Source of the DNA: Symsagittifera roscoffensis
Taxonomy: Eukaryota > Xenacoelomorpha > Acoela > Convolutidae
Direction of reading: 5' to 3'
Length of the DNA stretch: 64,000 bases
NCBI RefSeq assembly: GCF_963678635.1
Contig: NC_087064.1
Span: 19,142,509 to 19,206,508 of the forward strand
Made by a program: the position numbers and the translations under genes. This document shows positions 21,254-31,500 of this stretch, in pieces. Within the stretch, counting starts at the first letter, position 1, and every line of letters begins with the position of its first letter. The notes under the pieces are model-generated. The model had not been told where the DNA came from, did no database searches, and saw nothing but the letters and a program-made list of their open reading frames with translations.

Positions 21254-22465
21254 TTACATCTTGGACTGTTTTCTGCTCATGAACTTCATGATTGCACTTA
21301 TGCACTCTTCCGAAGTCCATCTCTCCACTAATCTGTCACACTCTTCTCTGTTCACAGTCATCAACTTGTCCCTTTTTCGATCCCTCATCAATCCCTTTGA
21401 GTAGACCAAACTATTACTCGGCAAAGACGCGTAGAAATTTAAACGCTCTTCTATTACTCGTTCAAAACTAGATTGGTCAATGACTTCAGTGACTAAATTT
21501 CTATCATAAGCTTCAACTGCAGAAAGTTTCTTTTCATACAGAAGCATCTCGGTTGCTTTATTATGTCCCATCAATTTTGCGAAAGTGTAAGAAGAACACC
21601 CTTCAGGAGTTTGTCCTAACGAAGGAAACGGAGTTTGGAATGTCGCGTTTGACGATGCCAGAACTATGTCAAACAGACCCAAAGTGGTGACACTGATTCC
21701 TACAGCCGGTCCATTAATCAAACCAATCAGAGGTTTCAGAAAGTTGATAAAACTGCTCACAAATTTCTCCAGTATGTTTCCCGCTGCCTGTGCGCCTTTT
21801 TGCATGTCCCCGCCATGTTCCTGGGCAAGTTGTGAAAATCCACTTAAGTCGTTTCCAGCCGAGTAGTAAGTCCCACTTCCCGTCAACGCCGCAACAACTA
21901 CATTATCATCTTTAGCAGCTTCTTCTAAGGCTATACCTATTTCATCATAACACTTCAAATTTATAGCATTATACTTCTGTGGTCTATTCAGCGTGATTTT
22001 ACAGCAACCATTTTTTACTTCGTACAGAACTGTTTCATACTTTGATCCCGAGAGACTTTCGGAATCTTTTGTCTCCGAGTCTGATGTTGGTTCTTCAGTC
22101 GAGACTAATTCCTGAACTATTTTAATATATTCACTCATTGCATCGTCTTTGCTCAAACTCTTCAAGTTGTTCCAGGCGTCCCACTTTGCTTTGGCCACAA
22201 AATTCAGAGCAGACGGTTTGGGGGCTGAGTTATCTCCTTCTGTAGACTGTTTGAACAGAGCATACATCTTCAGTTTGACCTCGTTTCCAGGGTCAGTTTT
22301 CAGACTGCTCACTTTACCTTTCATGTCGTGGAACTTGCTCTCCAAGGACCCAGACTGGAATGACAAATCCCGCACCGAAATGACACTATGAAAAGGACGC
22401 GCTCTCATTCTGGAGGCTTGGGACAATTTAGGAAGAACAGAAACTAATCTACGATTAGAACTCAT
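21254..22465 (-). CDS. ECI2: Enoyl-CoA delta isomerase 2 (ACBP-ECI fusion)
   Basis: Shifts 3-enoyl-CoA to 2-trans-enoyl-CoA so unsaturated fatty acids can enter beta-oxidation, in peroxisomes and mitochondria. Single uninterrupted 403-codon frame. Residues 1-35 are rich in Arg/Ser with no acids (presequence-like). Residues about 40-120 are an acyl-CoA-binding domain (KLKMYALFKQSTEGDN, KPSALNFVAKAKWDAWNN). Residues about 145-395 are a crotonase fold (ITLNRPQKYNAIN, YYSAGNDLSGF, PLIGLINGPAVGISVTTLGLFD, PFPSLGQTPEGCSSYTF). It ends in SKM, a known variant of the peroxisomal PTS1 signal. The start follows a CATTCAG acceptor-like site at 22472. The gene has no introns, unlike RGP1 271 bp downstream. 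Confidence 0.94.
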   Translation of the reverse strand: MSSNRRLVSVLPKLSQASRMRARPFHSVISVRDLSFQSGSLESKFHDMKGKVSSLKTDPGNEVKLKMYALFKQSTEGDNSAPKPSALNFVAKAKWDAWNNLKSLSKDDAMSEYIKIVQELVSTEEPTSDSETKDSESLSGSKYETVLYEVKNGCCKITLNRPQKYNAINLKCYDEIGIALEEAAKDDNVVVAALTGSGTYYSAGNDLSGFSQLAQEHGGDMQKGAQAAGNILEKFVSSFINFLKPLIGLINGPAVGISVTTLGLFDIVLASSNATFQTPFPSLGQTPEGCSSYTFAKLMGHNKATEMLLYEKKLSAVEAYDRNLVTEVIDQSSFERVIEERLNFYASLPSNSLVYSKGLMRDRKRDKLMTVNREECDRLVERWTSEECISAIMKFMSRKQSKM

Positions 22466-22979
22466 TTTGAATCTGAATGATCACATTTTATAATCTACCC
22501 GACAAAAATTAGCGTCATTCATTTGTTTAGCCCAACCTGTTTAAACAAACCTAACTAATAGCAGACAGAAAGAATATTGAATTGTAGTAAAAACTTTCAG
22601 TAAACCAGCTAAGGGACGCGACAAATGAGCACAAAAAAATAAGTATTACACAAGATTACACTAGAATTGTAATATATTTTGAGGATCTTTAAAACTCTAT
22701 TGGCGCAAATAAAACCGGAACAAAACATTAAACAATACGACCCGCGCTCTGTTCAAAAGTAACAGAAGCTCCAACCATCGCTTTGAAATGTACATCAAGG
22801 AGACTATAATTTTTCGGCGTATAAATATTCACTTCAACGTATGGTGGTCGGAGCGAAAAGGGTTAAATTTATCAAGAGAAATAAAAATTGCAAAATCGAA
22901 CTCAAATAAACCAACACAATAGGTATTAGTTTTGAAACCCGAAATTCTTGATTTGAAATCCTAAATCAACGTGGAAGCG

Positions 22980-24503
22980 TTATGTCACAGAGTTACTACT
23001 CATTAGCAATGGAGGCAGTTCGTAGATCAGATCAACCAATTTGGCCCTCATCTTGATGAACTGCTTCTTGAATTCAATTCCGTCTCCTTTGGACCTCCTC
23101 ACGTCCACTAAATTCAATTCTTTGTCTCCGGTCGTAATGATGTTAATTTTCCATACCAATTTATTGGATCTAGAATCCACGACAGAAGCTGTCAGCACCG
23201 ATTCCGAAACTTTGTACGAGATTCCGTTGTGTTCCAGGAACCTCTGTATGGCCTTGAGAGTCTCAAGGTACACACCTTTCGTGTAGAACCTAGTCATACG
23301 ATTCACTTTTCTCACTGAGCCAGCTCCGGTTTGGGTAATGGCCATGGATCCAAAATCATTGGGTTGACTCATCACGAAATCAGTTGCTGCCACAGATACC
23401 GCCGCTCCCTTTCCAGGTGTACCGCCTGGCGTCTGACCCACAGGACTAGACAACACAGGCTGACTTTGAGGCATGGCGTGATAGAAGTCAACGGGCACTT
23501 TTCTGCAAGGCGAATTCTCAATTCGACTGCATGCTAGTTTGAATGGTCTACTCGGAGATTGGGCAATAGGCGATGATCCAGGAGAATATTGCCGTTTTCT
23601 GGAGGTCGACATTGCCTGTGATAGTTTAACGTACCAAGTCTCTTTGCGAATATTCGCAATAGTAAGTCTCTCAGCTGGCTTCAAATGGAGTAACTTCAAG
23701 AAGAATCCAAGTGCAATGGCATCAATTTTACACCAAGGTGTGGAATAATGCTTCTTCTCCGCCCAATGATCAAATTCTTTGCATGATCGTTTGGGTTCGT
23801 CCCACGGCAACTCACCCGTTAGCATAGCCAGTAAAACAATACCACAAGACCAAACATCAATTGGCTCCGCATAATAATGTCCGCCTTCCAGCACTTCTGG
23901 AGCGGAATAGCACGGTGTCCCGCAAACTGTGTTTAATTTTCTTTCTTTTCCCTTACATCTGAAAAGCGTGGCCAGACCAAAATCTGATATTCTCAAGTTC
24001 ATGTCTTTATCAATAAGTAGATTTTCGGGCTTTATATCTCTATGCACGATGCCTTTCTCGTGTATAAACTCGACTCCTTCCAGCAACTGTGTGAAATATT
24101 TGAACATTTCCTTTCTGGGCATCCCGATTTCTGGCTCAATTCGGTCAAACAGCTCTCCGTTTTCAGCGTACTCCAGGAAAATAAAAACCTGGTTTCGTTT
24201 ATCCACTGACCTTTGGCCGTAGAACTTGATGATATTCTTGTGCTCTAGGCACTTCATGATTCCCACTTCTTTCCGAATCAGGTCTTTATTCTGGTCTGTG
24301 ATTGTGATTGTCTTGACTGCAACGTACTCGTTATGTACCTGGTGTCTCGCCAATTTCACTTCTCCGTACGCTCCCTCACCTAACACGTCAACTATCTCCC
24401 ATCCCTCGATGAATGGCTCGCTCTTTTGTCCCAAAGAGAGATGCTGCATATTGAGCTCATCGGGCTTGCTAGCTGGTAAATTTTCTTTCCCGCCTGTTGC
24501 CAT
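22980..24503 (-). CDS. CHEK1: Checkpoint kinase 1
   Basis: Ser/Thr kinase of the ATR DNA-damage and replication checkpoint. One intronless 507-codon frame. The kinase domain spans about residues 35-290 with the glycine loop GEGAYGEVKL, AVKTITI, HRDIKPENLLI, DFGLATLF and CGTPCYSAPEVL. A Ser/Gln/Pro-rich linker holds SQ/TQ sites (for example MSQPNDF, AITQTG), the type of site ATR uses. The C-terminal KA1-like region (NRMTRFYTKGVYLETLKAIQ and SKGDGIEFKKQFIKMRAKLVDL) matches CHK1. An acceptor (AACTTTTTAG) abuts an ATG at 24516 that opens a 3-codon upstream ORF; the kinase frame starts at 24503. The vertebrate gene has many introns, so the single exon here is unusual. Confidence 0.96.
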   Translation of the reverse strand: MATGGKENLPASKPDELNMQHLSLGQKSEPFIEGWEIVDVLGEGAYGEVKLARHQVHNEYVAVKTITITDQNKDLIRKEVGIMKCLEHKNIIKFYGQRSVDKRNQVFIFLEYAENGELFDRIEPEIGMPRKEMFKYFTQLLEGVEFIHEKGIVHRDIKPENLLIDKDMNLRISDFGLATLFRCKGKERKLNTVCGTPCYSAPEVLEGGHYYAEPIDVWSCGIVLLAMLTGELPWDEPKRSCKEFDHWAEKKHYSTPWCKIDAIALGFFLKLLHLKPAERLTIANIRKETWYVKLSQAMSTSRKRQYSPGSSPIAQSPSRPFKLACSRIENSPCRKVPVDFYHAMPQSQPVLSSPVGQTPGGTPGKGAAVSVAATDFVMSQPNDFGSMAITQTGAGSVRKVNRMTRFYTKGVYLETLKAIQRFLEHNGISYKVSESVLTASVVDSRSNKLVWKINIITTGDKELNLVDVRRSKGDGIEFKKQFIKMRAKLVDLIYELPPLLMSSNSVT

Positions 24504-24760
24504 TTCATAGTACCATCTAAAAAGTTTTTTAAATAATCAGCTATACGCACTCATCAATTTTTTCTTCTCTCTTCGAATTTCTTTGAAATCTTTGTGATTT
24601 TTGATGAATTTTATGAAAACAACGATAATTATCAGATTTTTCTGATTAACTAACAATAGAGCAATTCTTTTTAATCCTACATTTCGCGAGATCAAATTTA
24701 AATAAAATTAGCCTACGAACAATATTCTTTTGGCCTTGACACGACATGCACATTCAACAG

Positions 24761-25119
24761 CAGGACGGATTTAGGGGGGGGGGGGGGGGCGGCTGGGAGG
24801 AGCAGCGGGGACTTGACGCCGCTCTTGAGGGATTCGACCCCCTCACCAGCCAAAGGGTCCCTCCTTTGGTATTTTTAAGACATCCATTTTCGGCCAACCA
24901 ACTCAAATTTCGGCCGGCCAATATATACTAATTTTGAAGGTGAGCACGCGTCGAAAAAAACCGCAATTTTTTGGTCAAAAATTTCAAGCCCACAAACGGC
25001 ATTTTTGGACCGTTTTTTCAAAAAATGTCTATCTATGTTTAGGAGAGCTCGGAAAATCACTTTAGTTGACCTTAAAAAAATCGACAAAATGTTCAAACAA
25101 CTTCCTAGATCCGCCCCTG
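24761..25119. mobile_element. hAT-type MITE (359 bp)
   Basis: Ends are CAGGACGGATTTAGGGG and, inverted, CAGGGGCGGATCTAGG, the widespread hAT terminal pattern. The flanking 8-mers TTCAACAG (24753-24760) and CTCAGCAG (25120-25127) match at six of eight positions, as expected for an aged 8-bp target duplication. There is no transposase frame. A run of 16 G starts at 24774. Located upstream of CHEK1. Confidence 0.75.
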
Positions 25120-26189
25120 CTCAGCAGATAGGTTACATTAAGCTAGAAAAACTCCACATCCAAATTTTGCAAAAAAAAAACGAAATATCAATCCGTCAAC
25201 AAAAACTTTCAACATAATGCTAGCATTTAAAAAAAAACAATTCTTTAACAAGGAAAGCCGTTAGCCGTGCAATTGGCGCAGAATGTTCCAAAAAAAATCA
25301 TTTAAAAACAGAAAAAAAACATTATTTTTTTCAAGTAAGTATTGTTTTATGTGTGGCGTGAACAGGGAGAACTAATTAAACGAGCAGAATCCAAAAAAAC
25401 GAATAGCAAAAAATACGAACAAAAATTTTAAAAAAATTACTTTTTGCATAAATATGTTTTGTTTTTCAACAATTTTTATTGCCAAAAAAGCGCTCAATGC
25501 AGCTTCCAAAACTAGTTTCCCTGAATTTTTTTATAGCCTCAAACATCAATTTTTATTAAATCATTTTTTCTCGACCGCTTTTCTCCATTGGTCGAAACAA
25601 TTACGTTCCAAAAATATCTCAATGATCTTCTTGTCGTTGTGAATATTCGATGCGTATGATTGGATTTGTGAAGATTGAATTTGGGACATAAAAAAAAACA
25701 AAAAAAAACGAGGAAGCAAACTTGATCCGATTTCAGCAACAAATGCGCTTTTAAACCTGTTCTATTTTTTAAAAAAAATTCTGAATTTAAACAAAGTACC
25801 AGCTCTGATTCAAATAGAAAAGCGTAGCAAGAAAAAACAATTCTTTGTCTATATTTATGATCAAGAATTGCAATACAGCGTCAGTGAACATGTACAACCG
25901 ATTTTGTTATAAGAGCTTGGTAGGGAACCCAATGAAATAACTCATTGACAACGAAGACCAAAGTAGACTAATTGGTAGACTTCAAAGTAAAATTTTCAAA
26001 CTACTAGGTTTCAGATTTTCGAGATTAAGGTGGCCGAAAGCGAACAACAGTCGTTTTCATTAACTTTTTAAAAGCAGTGTTAAATAATTAAATTTTTTGT
26101 TAAAACATTATTTTTTGAACAGAATTCTTATCTAACTCAGTCATTTAATTTAATTGGCCTGTACATAAAAAAAACACTGACTTCGTTTA

Positions 26190-26460
26190 AAAAATCTCAA
26201 CTTTCGAATTTCAAAGAAAAAAATAGATGTCTCTAAGCTCTTTGAATTTCTTAGAACGACTTATCATTTACGTCACTTTCAGCAGATGAGTTTCAATTGA
26301 ACTCAGAAAGTGCATATATATCTAAGTGCATTCATAAATGGATCAATATGTATAATGCACATGTAATCATTAGAGATTTTATGCACATTAAGACTTTTTC
26401 CTGAAAAAAATCATTAAGACTTATATAAGAGTTTTCACTACGTTCATTACTCTTATTAAG
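26190..26460 (+). repeat. Family A TATA-bearing repeat, copy 4 (partial)
   Basis: Keeps the proximal TTTCGAATTTCAAAGAAAAA and CTAAGCTCTTTGAATTTC blocks and the distal end AGACTTATATAAGAG and CGTTCATTACTCTTA, with TATATAAG intact; the middle is shortened. Confidence 0.65.
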
Positions 26461-26694
26461 TTGTCAAAATAACAACCAACCTAATAATCAAATTTCGAAT
26501 ATGACGGATACTCAAAATGCTAACATGCTCACACACAGAGACGACTGCTTCAGTTAAGAGTGCAACATGCTGAAAATGGAGATCTTGAAATTGGAGACTA
26601 TCAAGTGGACAAAGTTGTTTACGAGAAAAAGTCTTGTACCCGATCGCACTACCCTTGCTTATCGCAAGGGTAATCAGTTTTGGAAAATTTATAA

Positions 26695-26990
26695 GAAAGC
26701 ATAAAAACGTCATATCTCAGAAACTATGAGAATTAAAACATTCATATTTTATGACAAGACTTGCAAATCCTGAGAATCGCCTGAATGCAACCCACCACGG
26801 GGTTCAGAATTTCAAATTTTTTGAAGGTTTTCAAATGTTTTTTTAAATCAAAGATTTCAATTTTTTTGAAACAATCACGAAAATCGTCATATCCCATAAG
26901 CTTCAAGATTTTGAGTATTTATATCTTGAGAACACTAACAGCACTCCAGAATAGGGTTGCTAACTTCAAATTTTGTGAAATAAACACTGC
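26695..26990 (+). repeat. Two units of the ~170-bp satellite outside the main block
   Basis: Repeats of CATAAAAACGTCATATCTCA, a purine-rich body, and an ACCACGGGGTTCAGAATTTC or AATAGGGTTGCTAACTTC end match the array at 34270-35700. Confidence 0.65.
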
Positions 26991-27164
26991 AATGAGCTCA
27001 AGTTGGCATTACGAATCAAGGAAAAAAATGCGAATAACGAAAAAAAAATGCGTTCGAGCTCCAAATGTATATGAAAAGGTATGATGACATTGGAATTTTG
27101 CAATCAATAGTTCATATGGATAAAAACGTACTTGAAAACTCGTATTGAATATTTTATAGAGGCG

Positions 27165-27510
27165 AGGCTGCGCTTTTCAAACACTAGCGTGAACACGACA
27201 AAAACCGCTCTATGAAGTGCAATAAGAAAAAGTAGAAATAAGCCTCAAATTAGTTTAAAAAAATCGGATACATCTCGGATTCAAACCTACGCCCTACTGC
27301 AACTTAGATATGATGAATCTCAATTACTAACCACTCAGCTTAATTGATGACAATTACTAGCCACAAATAAAGCAGAGAACAGATGCTATGCAATTTCCAA
27401 TGCTATAGTGAAATTTCCATACACGTGAATACTTTCAATGAACAGTTTTATTAGTGAGTTAAGTTAGAAAAAGAAAGCTCGTAGTAATACACTACGCTGA
27501 TTGCTAGTGT
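27165..27510 (-). repeat. tRNA-derived SINE-like repeat, family E copy 2
   Basis: Closest relative of 640-1025. The minus strand holds GGTTTGAATCC as a B-box-like core, and the right end carries GAAAGCTCGTAGTAATACAC. Confidence 0.6.
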
Positions 27511-28549
27511 AAAAAAGTCAAACTCAGTAAATTTTAAATGCTGTAAAGTATTGGCCCTTTACCAAATTAACACAGGTCTTTCTTACACATGTGTCATGTG
27601 AAACGCCCCTTAAAAAAAGTGTAGCAAGAAAAAAAGTTCAAGTAAAGCAACGAAAACTTAATTGCAAAATCTCAAACATCATGATCCCCGAAGAATCAAT
27701 TACTATCAGATTGTTCAAAACTACGGAGACATATTTAGTAAATGATTACGCTAATCTTTTGGAAAATAAATTACATAGTTTTTTTTTCGTTTTGTTAGTC
27801 TCTTTGTTTTGTAATGATGACTGTGGTCAGAGCAACCTGGGCTTCTTTCACAGTTACCGGCTTCTCTTGTTGAAACTTAATCTAGCGTCTCAACTGCTAA
27901 AAACACATAATTGTAATTTATTTTTAATACACTTAATTATTATCAAAGATAGCATTGCACTAATGATACAAATTGCACTAAGGTGAAACGACAATATTAT
28001 TAAGTTACTGTGAATCTATTAATTAGGGGGCAGATATTAAACAACTCGACAAATGGCCATGGAATGTTCCTTGGGCCAAAACCGAGTAGTTAAACATTGA
28101 ATGCTAGTTACTTAGATGCAAATCAAAAAGGATAAATTATCTATCTTGGTGTGAAATAAATCAGTTAAGCTTTTGATCCATAATCAGAACATAATCATCA
28201 AAAGAATTTTGTAATTGGTTGCCATAAGAAATTGAGGGCGGATGAATGATGATGATATACCAGCTACGTTGAAATAGCACGCCAATGTGGAAGATAATAA
28301 CATCTGAGCGAATCACTAATCTAATCTAATATAGTTACTAAAAACATCAAAAATGAAGTACAACTATTGTTTCTCCAGCTTGAAAAAAATGAGATACTGG
28401 TCCCGTCGAAATACAAATACACGTAGACGTTGCAATATAAAAAAGACAAAAATCAGTAAAAACGAATAGATTGAGGGTCAAATTTGCAGTTATTAAAACT
28501 TTCGAAGCGCCACTAGATTAATAAATGCATTCAATTCGATACTATTCAA

Positions 28550-31500
28550 TTATTCATTTGATGTCGATTTCTGATTTGATTTTCCTTTACTTTGTGAGCT
28601 GCTAGTAGTAATTGATGATGTGGCTCCATCCTTCAACTGGTATCCCCCTAAAATGTTACTATCACCCATTTGTTCAGCCAGTTCCTTTTGCATACGTGCT
28701 AGCAGTGCATTTTGTTCGTTCATGAAACTGTCAGATGTAAGTCCAGTTAGCCGTGACAGATCCGAGTTTGGGTAAAGCGGTGAACTTCCAAATAAATTCT
28801 GTCCTTGAATATCGTTTTGAGTCTGAGGCGTAATTCCTCCTCCGGCGCAAAGACTCGCAAGTGCTGCCAACTGAGCCGCTTCTAGACCTGCGGCTGAAAG
28901 ATCAAATCCCGGAATTGAGGAATTTGAAAGGACAGAGGCGTTGGATGTTGCCGGAGATTGACTGTTCGAAAGGAATGGAGGCATGGAAGGAGGCATCATG
29001 AACGGAAGCGACCCCAATGACGCCGCGGCTAAGAGGTCATTCGGGGACAACTGAGGAATGTTCGGCAACAAGTTAGACGTTGATGTGTTCACAGGCGAAG
29101 CAGAAGTACCGGTTGATGCAGACGCTGCTGGAGGCGAAGAGCGTTGAGATTTGGTCGAAGATCCCGATTTATCACTTGTAACCATATTACTTGATGATTT
29201 AGGTGTCGTAGAGGGCGACGCATAAGCGACACTCTTAGAGTTTCCAGGAGAATTGGATCCTCCAATTGCGGGTGACCGCGGCGAATATGAATGTTCTCCT
29301 GATTTGAATTCAGATGCTTTCGGTGACATGTTGCTAGCTTTACTTGACACTTGACTAGAACTATTGTTTGGTGCTTTGCTATTACTTTCATTTGGCATCA
29401 TGCTAGCATTACTCACCGGTTGAGACAGTGAGCTTAGCAATGAGTCTGCCGTCAATCCGGGAGGTAGAGAGCCACTCAAAAGAGCGGACAACCCCGCTAA
29501 CTGCATAGCGGAGTCTTGGCTATTCGACCCTCCGCCAAACGGATTGCCCAAACCATGAAGCGATGCAAAGGGGTTCAAAGACTGCGCGAGAAGCGGGTTC
29601 AGAGATACCGCAGCCAAACTAGCCAGTTGGTAATTCAGAGCGGCACTTTGAGCAGCTGCCGCCGCGAGAGATGATGCCGATTTGTGATCGGAGCTTTGAG
29701 ACTGCTGCTGTGGGAACATTGACAACATCGGGTTGAAGAGTCCCAGTGAAGCTAAGTCCGGAGTAAGAGGTAGATTGGGTAAGTTTGGTATGCTAGCGAA
29801 CGGATTCATAGAGTTGCCTCCGCTCATAGAGGTCAAACTGCTGAGCAAAGCTGCTTGAGACAGGAGGTCTGCAGATGACACATTATTCGCCGAAGAAACT
29901 CTAGCGGGTGAGGCTGATGATGATTGACTGACCGATCTAGCCGGAGAGTACAGCTGCTTACCACTTTGCTTCAACTTCTTCGACTCGGGACTACCTCCAG
30001 GGTTCAAGCCAGCTACTCGCTTTATCAGGTCAGATGGAAACCTCTTCTGTGCTTTCACAATTACTTCCCACTCAGGAGCAATATCAAATGTGCTATTTTT
30101 GTACAGAAAATCAACAACGTTATTCAGAATTGGAGCATCGCTGCCTTCTATTTTTACACCTGATATTCGGTCTACGACAGCCACATGCTCCGAGCCATTT
30201 ATGTTGTCTACATCAAGCTTCGATGGATCAATTATTACCGAAGTATGCTTCCTTTTTCTCTTGGAGCTGCCAACAGTTCTTCGTTTGATGTCCGGAGTTT
30301 CCGATCCAGCTATTACAGATCCCTGGTCAGAAATGTCTGCATCTTCTGCTCGAGAATCTGGAGTCGATCTTTCACTATTTGTGTATCTAGAACTAGCGCT
30401 GGCTGCTGACGTACCCGCTTTCATTGACAAATCCATAATTCCACCAATACCGCTGAAACTACATGCCAATGGCGTCTCGTTATCCATCGCTGATCCTTGT
30501 TTTTCAAAAAGCTCTCTTAGCTTTGACAAACTCTTCTCATCGGCTATTACTCCGGATGAGCTAGCGTTACTCTGCTTCCTCAGGCTTGCGGGTAAATGAA
30601 CTCCGCTATTTGAAGCTCGACCTCTGCGTCCTGGTTTGAAGGAACAAGCGGCCATTGCTTCAGAAGCCGTTCGTGCACTTGACATCCCTTCGAAGCTTTC
30701 TCCCAGCAGTTGAGACTTCAAAACCGCTTTGGCTGATTGTGTTTCAAGCACTTCGTCACCAGGCATCACTTCTGACCCACCATTTTTGTCATACGAAACT
30801 GGCGGCGGCTGGGTCCACTTCAAAGTCGGCCAACTACCATTCTCAATACAGGTGCAGATTTTCTCCAACCTGGCCAACAACACACGGTCTTTTGGCCACT
30901 GTACCAAATATGCAACTCCTAGCATGTCAGTTATATTTACTGGCACAGGAGACGACGATTGACGATCCAACTCCGACTTAATTTCGGGCTTAACTTCAGG
31001 CGCCTCTTCCTTGGCCTTATCTTCATCTACATTTTCTTTCGACTCGACCTCTTCGTCTTTAGCTTGATCGTTAACTTCAGTAGCTTTAGAAGAATCTTTT
31101 TCGTTATTATCAGCAGTTTTTTCCTCGGTTGCAAGATTTACATTTGATGTCGCCGTTGCCTCTGCAGCTTCGTTCTCGGGATTAGTGGACTCCCCGTCAC
31201 GTTCCTTCTTAAACTTCGCCACTTTCTCATCATGTTTCCTCTGGACACTCTTCATGATTTCGTCCTTGACTCTCAGAAAACAGAGTTGAGGATCCTGAAG
31301 CAAGTTCACTTCGCTTCTCAGGATTCCGTGATTTGCCACTCCAAACATCAGATCGCGGTCATGCTCACCCGCGATCCACCAAGAGGGCATGTCCAACGCC
31401 GACTGACACAACTTGATCCTCTTTTCGAAAAGAGGATTATAGATGGCGTCCAGTCGAATCCTGCGCATAAGTTCTATTCTATGTAGAGTTTTCCTTGCCC

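Larger units (their letters stand above)
25128..28549. other. Intergenic repeat-rich stretch between the CHD gene and CHEK1
   Basis: No gene could be supported. It holds a family A copy (26190-26460), a family C hairpin element (26610-26690), two satellite units (26695-26990), a SINE-like copy (27165-27510) and, to the right, the 3' UTR of the CHD gene. The 131-codon plus-strand frame at 27591-27986 has no recognisable features. Confidence 0.6.

Noticed and set aside
27591-27986. 131-codon plus-strand frame
   Set aside because: AT-driven composition (Lys, Leu, Phe, Ile), no motif, no acceptor or poly(A) support.
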